From positions 6,195,690 through 6,259,689 of the forward strand of contig OZ037771.1 of NCBI GenBank assembly GCA_964035545.1: a stretch of DNA of 64,000 nucleotides, in the 5' to 3' direction. A program made the position numbers and the translations under genes. The notes under the pieces were generated by a model, which saw nothing but the letters and a program-made list of their open reading frames with translations, was not told the origin of the DNA and ran no database searches. Source of the stretch: Bugula neritina (taxonomy: Eukaryota > Bryozoa > Gymnolaemata > Cheilostomatida > Bugulidae). This document shows, one piece after another, positions 12,418-29,987 of the stretch (positions within the stretch are counted from its first letter, which is position 1; each line of letters starts with the position of its first letter).

Positions 12418-15400
12418 ATGGGGAAGAAACCTAAAATTGGTTGTATTGTATCAACCCTGTGCTTTGTGGCTTTTACAGCTACTATATACTATGAATTTTT
12501 GTCTCACCATAGTATCGAAGGGAAACTTGGACTGTTTAAAGGAGGTTAGTACCCACTACAAAATTCTAACTAAAATAATTAATATAACATTAACTATAAC
12601 TATAAGTATAAGTAATATAAATATCTGAGCAAAGGTTAAAGTGACACTCATAGTCACAGTGATAATCATATTCATATTGATATTGTATTGTTATTGCTTG
12701 TTATTATTGATTGTATCACAGCCTAGGGCTGATCCCACTAGTGACTAGGCTGGGATAAGTTTACTGGAATCTAGTGATAGGTCTTTTCTCAAAATCTGCG
12801 CTGATTCTAGTAAGGTCGTCTGTTGAATTAATGTGTATTTGGTCTCACATACTTCAAGTAGTGCTATCTAATCTGCAATTTTGTAATTGTGCCCACTCTC
12901 AATAGCTCCAATTTCTTTGGGGAAGACTTTTAGTGATGTGTTTTAAAGGCTAGTGAGTTTTAGTGCCAGATCCTGATATTTCCCTCCCTCCCTGCCTCAA
13001 CAGCAACAACAACGTTGATCGTTTCTGCATTACGCTTATCAACTACAACGATGTCATGCCTCCTAGCTTTAATGTCTCTGTCAGGGTGTATGTTGAAGAT
13101 TCACAAGCCACACGGTCATGTCTATTACTACATTCTCCTCAAGTGCTAGTTTCTCTCACTCACTAAGTATATATATGTACATTACAGTTTCATCTTTCAC
13201 ATTACACATTTAACGGTTCTTTCTGCCTTGTTCTTTTGTTATGGGCACCTGGTAAATCCTTGTGAGCAGTGCTTGATTATGAGCAGCCAACAATAGTCAT
13301 TCTGTTTGTTTTTCAACAAATTAGGTCTTAACCATTTCTATTTTCATTTTTTCACTCTTTTACTGTACTTACCATGTATGGTTGTTTCTATTCGTTAACT
13401 CTTTCTGTCACTTTCTAATTCTTTAGTTCTCTTGTGGTTTTGTCTTTTTAAGAAATTAGTCAGGATGGCCTCTTCATCTATATTTTTTCTGGTTATGTAA
13501 TCATACATGCTGTAATCCTCACATTCATCTGCTACAATTTCTCTCTTGCTAACATAAAGCCTAAGCTCATGCGCTTTTGATTGAAGTGCACGATTTGTTG
13601 CCATAATCTTCTTTGTTTTTCTGCTCAACAGTCTAGCTGAGTATTCCAACCTTATAACACACAGCTGCAGCTGCCTATGCATTTATTACTCCTATGATAT
13701 TCCCTTCATTCAGTTTTCAGTCCATTAGTTTATAGTATTTCTTCCTGATTATGTTTGTCATTTCTTTCATTTAATTTATCCATTTCTAGGATTCAAAGGT
13801 GCTTGAACCGCTCCTCACCAACATTTTGCATCAGGCAGATTGATTTTCATGTCTTTGATTTCCTTACCTTTTCTCATAGCTGTCACAATTTTGTTGTCCA
13901 AATTATAATTTATGAGGATTGTTGCAGTGTTTACTAAAGCTTCCATTTTGTGCTTAGAATTTTCATCAAGTTTAAAATCATTCTAATATAAGAGATACTT
14001 CTCCACTTCCTTGTAAATAGTAACATTGAGTTTTCAGATATCTCTTTTGCAGCAGTCTAAATCATTGGTCAGGGGAGAATTTCATTTGAAGTTTTAATTC
14101 TAAATGGTGCAAAGCCTTTTGAATGTTTTTTCCAAAAAAGGGCTGGAGCTGAGATCTGTGACCAGCCAACATTTTGCTTGAGAATCATCTACCCAAACTC
14201 TGCCATTTTCACCTTCTGTTCAGTTTTATTATATTAAATATTTAATATCAACATTAAGCTCAAATTCATTATCAATGTGATATAACGATTGTAAGGTGAA
14301 GTGAGTTATAAATTGCTATCTACATTATTATTCAGTTTTAAAATGGATGAAAATGTATTTCAGTTTAGTATTCAAACTTTAACATTTCGTAAAATTCCTT
14401 AAATGGTATTAAGCACCGATTATCTAAATTCTAAAGTCTAAACTATGAGTATAGAAGCAAAATTTAAGCCTTCAACTTATTTTATTGGTTTTCAAATGAC
14501 ATCAGCTGCTTAATGCTTACCATAGAGAAAGTAAATCTAAAATGTATTACAAATAAATTAAATGACCTCTAAACTTTGCAATACACTAAGCACTCACTGT
14601 TGGACTCGAATAGTTTTTTATGTTATGAGTATTTAGCTACTGCAACTCACGACTAGCTGGCATCTGCTAATGCAGACACAGTACTTTGTATTGATACCTA
14701 TGTTATAATTTATGATTGACTCAAGTTATGACGTGTTTTTAGGCTGCTTGTCTCTGGTATTCTTCCTTGTTGGTCTCTTGGCTTCTGATTTCACTTGGAG
14801 AATAACAAGTGACTACTACAGCTTTAAGAACTTGTGGATTCATTACACTTCACTGCTGTTCCTCAGGCTAACTTCTTTTATATTCCACAGACTTGTTGTC
14901 AAGGACACCAGGTAGTCTAAATATATACTGAGTAGTACTTAATATGCTGAGTAGTACTCAGTATATCAAGTAGTACTCAGTATATTGAGTAGTACTCAGT
15001 ATACTGAGAACTACTTGATATACTGAGTACTACTCAGTATACTGAGTACTACTCAATATACTGAGTACTACTTGATATACTGAGTACCACTTAATATACT
15101 GGGTACTACTCAGTATACTGAGTACGTATGTACTACTGTACTATGATATCAATGATGTACATAATCAATGAAGCTAACAGTTAACTTACAACAGAAAACT
15201 GGATTTATCTGAATACGTTTGCAGTTTCGTTTCTGTGTGGAACTATCTGTATACTGTAAGCTTATCAGCATGTACTTGAAATGAGATAAAGACAAGTAAT
15301 CAATAACATGTTTCAGGAATGTGAGGGGCGTTCAGGAGAAGTTCATTTTGGATCTGATAAAATCTAATGCCCTGACAGATTACGGAAAGGCGCACAACTT

Positions 15401-18400
15401 TTCTAGCATCAAGTCTGTTAAAGACTTCAAAACCTGCCATCCACTAACCAGATACTCGTACTATGAGAAGTATATTGACCGTGTGTACAATGGGGAGACA
15501 AATGTGATGACATCACTCCAACCATACATCCTGGCCATGACCTCCGGCACTTCAGGTCACCTATAATCTCAAGCAGTTATTGTGTAATCCCTTGCCATTT
15601 GGGTTTTGCTATCATCCTTAATTTTATTGTTAGTATTTCCACACCTCACATTTATGAGGTGGGATGGTCTGAGAAAACTTTTTACAATCTTCAATGCGAC
15701 TTATATGTAATGCTTATATTCAAAGGATGACAAGGAAATGATTATTTTTTCTATTTTTTCCCATTCATATCATATTGACTGTTATAGTTCAAGGTCAGAT
15801 GTTAACTATGATTACTAATAATGTAAGGAAACTTTGAAATTGTCTATAAATGTGATATGTCCATTAACCAGGTCAGCCAAAGATGCTACCAACTGTGAAA
15901 AAAGGAAGGAGTCTGTTCTTTGCCTACGGCCTGCTGCCTCTCTTTCATATCCTTTTCACAAACATGGACGGCATCAACAATCTGCAGAAGAAGCTCAAGT
16001 TCTTTTACACACCACGGTGGAGACAAACTCCTAGTGGAATATCTATAGGTACGGCTTTGCTGTGTCCTTTATGTAAGACCCTGTTGTTATATTGGCAATG
16101 TTTTGTTGATGCGTTTTTGTTATATGTTACACCAAGAATAGCCGTGTTTTCATCTGTATATATTTCATTACTACTTTACATCCTGTGAATAGTACTTCCA
16201 GTACGAAACTATATATTCTCTAGTATTATTTAGAGTGCGGGTGGGAAACCTTTTGGAGCTGAGGCTACATTCAGTTGATAATTTGATAAAAAGTCACTAT
16301 TACTATTGACTATAAATTTTAAAGACCGCATATGTAAGACAAAAATACCTACTTTTATCAGTGCCTCAGAATGGTAATGATTATAGCGTGAATTTCTAGT
16401 TATTTCCTTCATATTAAAATTTTATAAGTTGAATACTATTTTAAAAAACTGAATGTTGGACAAACATTGAACCGACTGATTTGTTCATTACCCATTAGTA
16501 CAAATAAGTATATACCAAAGTATATGTTTTCAAGTCGCAGGTCTGAAGTATAGTAAATATGCTCACTACTTCTTGCATGCTAATTCGTTATTATCGTATT
16601 TGTTTAGAGAAGCAGCTTGTATAGACTTACAATCTATTTTTGAAGTATTTTGATTAAAAATTTTATACATGCAAATTTAGCCAGCAGCATAATGGCTACA
16701 ATGAAGCAGCAAAAAGTCAGCAATTTATCCGTGCCTGTCTTTAGAGTTGAGTAATGCTGTGCCGTCCAGTACGACATATCAAAGTGCAGGTTAATAGATG
16801 CAAGTATTGTTTCAGGACCAAACTCATCCTCCCCTACCAACTCTCAGGCTGAGCTCAGTTTCCACTCCACTCCAGCCGCTGCATTTGATATTCTCTCAGA
16901 ACCTGAGGCTTTATATGTGTACCTACTCTTTGGTCTCAGAGATAAGAAGTTAGGTGAGCTAGAGTTCTACAGTTGTGATACAATTCTGTGCTATAATATG
17001 CTATAACCAGCTTGCAGTTGCACCTGCAATAGTTTAGTACTTAAACTGGGAACCTTTCACCTCACATTGTTAGTTACTACACAGAGTTCACCTACATGTA
17101 TATGTTTTACATATGTGTCATATATGTGTCATACATGTATGTTTCATATACATTTATTACTGATCAGGACATGACGGTGAAAGGTTAATATGTTTCATAT
17201 ACGTTTTATATACATGAAATATGTTTTACAAATGTTCTACTTATGTTTATATTGTACTAGTATACGTTTCATCTGCTTCATATGTGATATCTGAGCCATT
17301 AGAACTATTATCACTACTGAGTCTAACCTAGTCTGACTTCTCCAGCAAAATCTCCAAGCCTGTGTATTGGTCTCTAGAATCTAAATGAAGCTTTGAGTAG
17401 ATGAGTTTTTTCGTCATCAAAAGATGATTAGTAGCTATCACACAATCCCATCATCATTTTATAGTAGAAAATTAGCAGGAACAGTGACTAATAAAAAGAA
17501 CAATCCAAAATGAACAATGTAATGTAGAATAATAGTATTTTCTGCCCAAAATGCAAATGTTAGGTTAAATCTGAAATAACTATATATGTGGTCTGTAGAG
17601 TTTGACATTCAAGTTAGTTTAACATGGCATTGACCCGTCATATTTAGGAGTAACTATAATGGTAATTGTTACTTTTTCTTTGATAATTATACACTAGCTG
17701 TAATATATAGTATGCATCTATTTATTCTATACATGCCTTGAAATATTACAACTTTATAACTTGAATAAAAATATAAATTTAATACAAGAAGTAGCCGATA
17801 GTATTTTATGTTGGTGTCTTCAGTTCTATCTCTATACTTCTATTAGTGTATAACATGTGTAGTAGGGTTATAGTAACATAGTATACATGTGGTACAAGTT
17901 TTACAGCATATTGTAATATAGTGAATATATCTGGACATAGTATACATGTGGTATAAGTAGTACAGTATATAGTATGGTATATGCATACTGTATAGTATAT
18001 ATTCTGTATAGGTATTACAGTATGCAGTGTAATTTGTATACATTCAGTAAACTTTAGGTATATAGTATACATAGTGCATCACTCTTCTGTTTTTAGGATA
18101 TTTAGAAGCAAATTTTGCATCCCTCATATACACAGCCTTTGTTAGCTTAGAAAGCAACTGGAAAGATTTGTTGACTGATCTACGTAATGGATACATCAAA
18201 CCTGACCTTAACATTGATAGTTCTGTTCGAAAAAGACTAAATTCGGAGTTATCCCCTTTTCCAGAGCGAGCAAATGAGTTGCAGGTAAAAGTTTGTATAA
18301 ACTTGTAATCGGTTCATTGATCTAAGCATTGTTATTTGGCTAAGTAGAAGTTAGGAGAGATGAAGGGGTGATAATGCATTTCCAGTTGACTAATTAAGAG

Positions 18401-21400
18401 GTTGTTGTACTGGAGAGGTTTCTGTGTAGAAGTAGGAATAATTAGGGCAAAGAGGTCATTGTGAATGTGCATCAACCTAGTCAGAGATATATGATTGTAC
18501 GTTAAGGCGCTGTCTATTCTGCAGGTAAGTGAGATTATGTTATTTTGGTTGACCTTGACTGGACTAGAGTTATCTTTTAGATAAGTAACTAGATGATTAG
18601 TGATCTAGCTAGTTTAGTACTGTTTCTGAGCTTGTGTTATCATGTCTGGACTATTATAGCCAGATATGTGTGTGTCGCATTAAGGGTGAAATTTTTTATC
18701 TCAAGCAAGCATCATGTAGCTTCAGTTTCTTGTGTTTTGTTTGTAGACGGAGTTTGAGAGGGGATTTCTAGGTATTGCCAAAAAGATATGGCCTTACATG
18801 AACTTTATTCTCTGTGTGGACAGTGGCTCATTCCAAGTCTATGGTGATCTTCTCAGGAAAACTTACTGTAAAGGTAGGCGTGGCAAGTGTGAAGGAAGGT
18901 GTGATTAATGTAAAAGTAGGTGTCGCTAATTTAAAGGTAGGCGTGGTCAATTTCAAAAACGGTCAACTCTCAGAAAAAAGATATAATATAGTGATAGAGC
19001 ACCTTTTCACAAGTGTTGGTATTTTAAGATTGCATATTGTGGCCAACTTAGGTTCTTCAATTTGGTACCAGATTTCCTTGGGGGAGAGCAGAAAAGTGTA
19101 TCACTTACTGCTATAAGATAGGGAACTTATTTGCAATAAGAGAATAATGTAGCTTTCATCGTTTTTTCACAGTTCTCTTGCATCAACTAAACTCTTAGTA
19201 ATGTGAGTAGTCAGCATGAATGTGACTGGTTGGTAACTTAGAAATGTAAGCTCCTGTCAAAGTTTTACTCTTCCTTTCTTGAAATATTAGAACAGAACTG
19301 GATTCACGTAGTCAAGTTGATCCAGTTAACGGCTGATCATGTGCTTAAATTTAAAGTTACATGCTGCAGCTAGTAACTTTAACTAATTGACTTGACCTTT
19401 TTCATCAACATACTTCTCTCTCAAAGTCTCTCAACTCTGGGAAAGTCAAAATAACTGATTCTTATGTATAATTATCTAAAATTGTTAAAATTTCTCATTC
19501 GTAGAAGATTTCAGAGTTTTACTTTATATTCAAGTTATATACTAAAGGCTTTCAAGTTTCTTTAGTAAAATAATTATTTTATCGGTTTCATTGTTTCTAG
19601 AAAAGTTTGATGATTCTTGTAATTTGTTGCAGCCCAGTATGTCGAGTAAATTCTGCAGCGCAGTATAGTATTGAGTACACTTTTCAGTATAGTATAATAT
19701 TTAGTACAGTATCTTCTGACAATGTTATGATTATATTTAAATTAAATACAAGCGGTTTTACAAGTTTTAATGGAAGTTATTGATAGTGAAATAATTTATT
19801 TATTTATGTCATATCTCTACAGCATATTATCTTATACATAGTGCTGTAGCATATCTTATACATAGTACTGTAGCATATTATACATAGTGCTGTAGCATAT
19901 CTTATACATAGTACTGTAGCATATTATACATAGTACTGTAGCATATTATACATAGTACTGTAGCATATTATACATAGTACTGTAGCATATTATACATAGT
20001 GCTGTAGCATATCTTATACATAGTACTGTAGCATATTATACATAGTACTGTAGCATATTATACATAGTGCTGTAGCATATTATACATAGTACTGTAGCAT
20101 ATTATACATAGTGCTGTAGCATATTATACATAGTACTGTAGCATATTATACATAGTACTGTAGCATATTATACATGGTGCTGTGGCATATTATACATAGT
20201 ACTGTAGCATATCTTATACATAGTGCTGTTACTTATCTTATACATATTCTGTATTATATTTGCAGGTCTACATATCTACTCACCCATATACGCTGCCACT
20301 GAGGGGTTTATCGGCATCAACCTGTGGCCCTTTTCACCTGACAGCCACTACCTGATGATACCCAAAGTTCTCTTCTACGAATTTATTCCGATTGATAAAA
20401 GTTTGTCCTGTGAACAGCCAGAAACTCTCTTGTTACACGAGGTGAGCGTTGATACCTTCTACTTCACCTGACCTTCAACTTCACCTGACCTTCAGCTTCA
20501 CCTGACCTTCAACATCACCTTCAGCTTCACCTCACCTTCAGCTTCACCTCACCTTAAATACTGTCCGCTCAGCAAGGTCTAAAGTGTTGCTGAGTCAGCC
20601 AGTAGCCATATTCTACACTACTGATTAATTTAGAGGCTATATGGGGACCCTTTCATACCTCAACGTACAGGGAGTATGTCTGAGGTTCTAGTAGTTGGTT
20701 AGGTGACCTCATATGGGCAGTTGGCTAAGTTGGTGCTCAAAGTACTGGGATTCTATGTGAGAGATGGTAGGAGTAAATATAGGTAGAGGTTGGGGGAGGT
20801 GCAAACTTGGAAGTGATGGGTGTTAGGATTACATATAAGTTATAGATAGTAGGAAGGAAGACTGTTGGATTAGAAACTGTGTTACTGATATTATGTATTC
20901 ACTGTGTTTTACAGGTAACAGAGGGAGAGGTGTACGAGATGGTAATCAGTAACTGTTCTGGTCTCTACAGGTATTACAGCTTTACTCTTACTTGTTTCTG
21001 CACAGCAGTCTTTATGTTGACAGTCTCACTAATTATATGACCAACAGTCATATAATTAGATCACTACCAGTCTCAGTTATTAAATGACTCAGTGATTAGA
21101 TGTCTAAAATAATCAGTAAAAAAGTGTTAATTTCTGTTTATTAGACTTCCATTTGGAAATTCCCTATCAAAAAAAATTTCTCTAAAATATAAATATTCTC
21201 ATACTAACGCCTCAGATGTTTCTTTTAGATACCGGTTCGGGGATGTTGTGAAAGTTGTTGGATTCAATAACCAGTCACCCATTGTGGAGTTCATGTACAG
21301 ACAGGGACAATTTTTAAATGTCAGGGGAGAGAAAACTTCGGAGAAGTTATTTTATGAGGCATTCCACGATAGTTTCAATATGGTGATGGTTGATTATTCA

Positions 21401-22079
21401 CTGCTGGACTATTGCTGTGTCGAGCAGCTGCCCCAGTCTGGTAGGTGCTACTTGTGTTTAGTGTTTACTTTAGAACAAAGCTGTCTTAACAGTTTGCGTA
21501 ATAATTCAACAACAGCAAATGTGTGTACGTTACACCGTTACACCGTATATAGTTGGTGTGTTGTTATGTAATTTATGTGTTATTGCAGGGGAGGAAATCC
21601 CTAGGTATATTGTATTCATGGAAGTTGGCAGCAATGAAGTGACGCCTTCAGTCTCTTTGGTTAATCAACTTGCAGAAGAGGTAAATGTAGTCTATAGTCA
21701 GGTTTACAGTGAGCTCTAATACTTATCAGTGTCATTGTAATATCAAATATATCATGTACCTACTCATAGTTTTACTTCAAATTCAAAGTGTCTCATGCTC
21801 TAATATGTTGATATCAATATAATTACGTAAATATGTTTTCTATTGGCTCTTTAGCTGGACAAGCAACTGCAAAGCTCTTACATCTACAAGTCATTCAGGG
21901 ACAAGGGAAGTATCGCGCAGGTAAAAGTTCATCTGGTCAAACCCATGACTTTCTCCAAGTTCAGACGTACGCTTATTCTCAGCGAGAAAGCAACTCCCAA
22001 TCAGTTTAAAGTTCCCAGAGTAATTCGCAAGTCTGAGGCTATTGACTTCATGCATCAGAATCTGGTGATTCAACCGTAA
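12418..22079 (+). CDS. GHDC: GH3-domain protein (GHDC-like), 12 exons, 641 residues
   Basis: Exons: 12418-12544, 14743-14911, 15317-15555, 15872-16048, 16816-16953, 18097-18284, 18747-18873, 20266-20441, 20915-20970, 21229-21440, 21589-21680, 21855-22079. All join in phase. The family is the GH3 acyl-acid-amido-synthetase fold, which in plants adenylates and conjugates hormones. The animal member's substrate is unknown to me. Evidence includes the ATP-binding TSGTSGQPK motif across exons 3-4, YAATEGFIGIN, FYEFIP, YRFGDVVKVVGF and LNVRGEK, all in canonical order. The N terminus has two hydrophobic segments (residues about 8-26 and 43-58), so it is probably membrane-anchored. The start was chosen because ATG 12418 opens MGKKPKIG before the first hydrophobic segment and its donor phase matches exon 2. 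A possible extra exon at 15195-15255 was not used, because skipping it restores NVRGVQEKF. Confidence 0.9.
12720..14200 (-). pseudogene. decayed non-LTR retrotransposon reverse-transcriptase region
   Basis: Within the first intron of the GH3 gene, the minus strand reads in several broken frames as the 3' part of a non-LTR reverse transcriptase ORF. Recognisable pieces are a NVGWSQISAPALFW stretch (about 14110-14190), a 95-codon lysine/arginine-rich open stretch (13682-13395), AAHNQALLTRIYQ (about 13220-13300) and DRDIKARRHDIVVVDKRN (about 13020-13090). The last two match the conserved region after the catalytic domain in L1/RTE-type elements. Frameshifts and stops show it is dead. Family assignment is from memory. 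Confidence 0.6.
14925..15128. repeat. palindromic 19-20-bp tandem repeat
   Basis: Repeats of gagtagtactcagtatact. The first half carries one orientation and the second half the other, so the array can fold on itself around about 15015. It begins 14 bp after the donor of GH3 exon 2. Confidence 0.85.
17095..17285. repeat. degenerate atatgtttcatatac repeat
   Basis: Loose copies of tatgtttcatatac and tacatgtatgt in a GH3 intron. A second, similar low-complexity stretch (tagtatacatgtggtataagtag) lies at 17860-18070 just before the next exon. Confidence 0.6.
19815..20250. repeat. 22-bp minisatellite
   Basis: About 19 copies of a 22-bp unit, tacatagtactgtagcatat plus ta. Copies with gtgctg and those with gtactg alternate irregularly. 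The array ends 15 bp before the GH3 exon that carries YAATEG, over the polypyrimidine/branch region of that intron. Confidence 0.9.
20468..20560. repeat. short cttcacctgacctt repeat
   Basis: Five to six copies of a 17-18-bp unit (cttcacctgaccttcaa), starting 27 bp after the donor of the GH3 exon ending at 20441. Confidence 0.75.
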
Positions 22080-23165
22080 CTTACATCTCACTTCCTGTGA
22101 GTTTTCTCCACTTCCTGTTTATTAATATTGTGTTTATTGTGACATTGAAAACTCGAATTAGCTCTATATATATACAAGCAGTGTACAGGCACGACTAAAG
22201 CACCTTATAAATCTTCTGATTTAATGTTTCAGCTCGTTATCAACCTGTTTCAAGTATAATACACGGCATAATTTTCGTGTTTATTCTTTGTTTATTTCCA
22301 AGTTTTCGTAATTTCATGCATCGAGATAATTTTTATGTTATGTAATTTTATTGTTGTAGCCCTACATTGCTCACAAATATTTATTACCAAACACTGTACA
22401 ATCGAATACTTTTCATTCCACCAAGCATAATAGCTAAAAATTGGTACCTCTACGCTTTTCTTGTTTCTATATTTTGTTCTGTAAAACTTTAAATTGATCA
22501 GCCATAATAACTTCATAAAAAAAGTAATTAATTTACACCCAAAGCCATGTTCTATAAGCTACGTATTGCAATTGATTAAACTAGCATGATATGCTGGGAA
22601 TACTTCTGGTAATTAGTGTGTGAGGAGTTGCTTTCTATTGTTGGGTGATTAAATGGCACAAGTGTTTTCAGCATATAAAATATCAAACAAAATCAAAATT
22701 TCTAGTTCTCTGTAATATAAGTGTTATATTATACACCTGAACTTGTCTATCTATATATTTTTTGAGTTGGTTTGTTCTTTATGTTGTTACGTATTGTTAT
22801 TGTGTTTTTGTTCAACTATTCTTGCATAAGCCTTGTTATACAAATACAATCATAACGTATCAAATTTTCAGTCATTTCAAAGTTGCTCAATTTTCCATTT
22901 CTTGTAATACTTGGTGCAGTGCATTCATTATTTTTTATAGAATTGCATAGGATATATGTTTTTTGTATTTGAGAGCGAAATTTGTGTAAATTGTATTTTA
23001 GACATCACTGTGGTTAAAAAATATATGTAATAGTAAATAGATGGTAACCTTTCAGCACTGTTATCTTTTACATGTTACAGAAAAGTTTAATGTGATCAAT
23101 GAAACCCCTTCATTTGTGGTGAAATGAACTTTAAATTGTTAGCCTGAGATGGTTGATAAGGTACT
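22080..23165. other. 3' flank of GH3 gene, no other gene seen
   Basis: AT-rich sequence downstream of the GH3 stop codon, probably 3' untranslated region then spacer. Short open frames here show no splice context or domain similarity. I see nothing else of note. Confidence 0.5.
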
Positions 23166-23169
23166 TGTT

Positions 23170-23668
23170 CACTTAACTACCAGCTGACTCAAGTACTACC
23201 TGACTTAAGTACCAGCTGACTCAAGTACTACCTGACTTGAGTACCAGCTGACTCAAGTACTACCTGACTTAACTACCAGCTGACTCAAGTACTACCTGAC
23301 TTAACTACCAGCTGACTCAAGTACTACCTGACTTGAGTACCAGCTTACTCAAGCACTACCTGACTTAACTACCAGCTGACTCAAATACTACCTGACTTAA
23401 GTACCAGCTGACTCAAGTACTACCTGACTTAACTACCAGCTGACTCAAGTACTACCTGACTTAACTACCAGCTGACTCAAGTTCTTGAAGTTCAACTACC
23501 TGACTTGAGTACCAGCTTACTCAAGCACTACCTGACTTAACTACCAGCTGACTCAAATACTACCTGACTTAAGTACCAGCTGACTCAAGTACTACCTGAC
23601 TTAACTACCAGCTGACTCAAGTACTACCTGACTTAACTACCAGCTGACTCAAGTTCTTGAAGTTCAAC
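23170..23668. repeat. 32-bp minisatellite with higher-order structure
   Basis: Units alternate between gactcaagtactacctgact and taactaccagct or gagtaccagct. A marker block, gttcttgaagttcaa, occurs at about 23481 and again at about 23651. The variant copies before each marker follow the same order, giving a higher-order period of roughly 170 bp. Confidence 0.9.
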
Positions 23669-24159
23669 GACTTAGTCATTGATACTTTTAATGCTACAAA
23701 GGTTTCGACATTAGTTTTATCAAATTAAATCTTAATGGCACTTTAATAAAGTCTCTTCCAAATGTTTTCCATGCATTTCAATATAATTGTATGCTTTATC
23801 AATTGTATCAATATAGCTTAGAAATATTCACTTTTTCATGTTCAGTTGTTGAATTTATGCAGCAACTTTTGTTACATTTAAAATATCTATATGATAAGCA
23901 ACTAGTTATAAGTTGCTTTGCAATTGGTTTGAATCTATTTGGTTAATTAGTTCTGACAAGGCTTTGGTGTTGCGCTATTTGTTATTCAAGGTGATTTTAT
24001 ACATACTTCAAGATGTTGCTTTATGTATAAAGTTTTGAGGACGTTGAGCTAACAATGGATAGGCAACTAAATAGCACCAAAACTATTAGGCCTACGTACA
24101 GATAAAAATTTCACATCACATAAGCCCCACTAACTAACTGACTTATGAGAACTTAAAAA

Positions 24160-29222
<5,063 letters not shown>

Positions 29223-29987
29223 TATCTTGTGTTCATTAAAGTAAGTCTTACATGCAATTTTTATTCATCAAATAGTTTAATCTACTTTGTTATGGGAAGT
29301 TCATTTTCATAATCTTAGTGACCAGATTTTAGTAGGAAATAATACATGAATAGCTGCTAATTGAAAAAATATTTTCTAGTTACTATAACTTCTTTGTTGC
29401 AGCAATAATTGAGTTACTGCAACTTCTAACTGTTGAAGTATGCCAGCAATGTAAGCTATTTTTGGTATTCTACCTGTTGAACTATGCGAAAACAGACTAC
29501 TGACCCATTATTTAACTTTAATAGGAATTCAGTTACCCAATTTTTTATAATTGGAAAAGATATTACTAAAGATGCGTTCAGCAATGCATCACACGATTCA
29601 CATGGTAGATTTAATTTTATAATACTATAATTTCTATTTCATATTCTCTCCTTATCTATTTGGATAGTTTTAATGGGTAATATTATGTTTGGCTTTTTAC
29701 AAGATTGTTTTTATTTAATGATTCCATCTCTGACTACGACCACAGGTTTATTGGATAATAATGTATGGTACATAATAATGTTTAGTAGTGGGGGGGGGGG
29801 GTGGTGGATGGGTGTATAAGTTTTATGATTTATGATGAACTGACATTTAGTGTCAATTTATCCAAAATTGTTGTTTTGTGTTTATGTTAATTTGTTAACT
29901 TCCGTATACTTTTTTCGCAGTCGAATCAATTTTATTTGCTATATACGATATTTGTTTGATATATTTCTAGAAATCTCCCTGCATGCA
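29223..29987. other. spacer between two membrane-protein genes
   Basis: The spacer holds the 3' flank of the EGF-module gene (possible attaaa at about 29235), a run of ten G residues at about 29790, and the likely promoter or 5' untranslated region of the next gene. An acceptor-like ttctag at 29970 precedes the next start codon, so an upstream 5' exon is possible. No other gene seen. Confidence 0.45.

Noticed and set aside
15195-15255. Small extra exon between GH3 exons 2 and 3
   Set aside because: Splice-like ends exist, but using it with acceptor 15317 breaks the frame. Direct joining of 14911 to 15317 gives an in-phase, family-like sequence.
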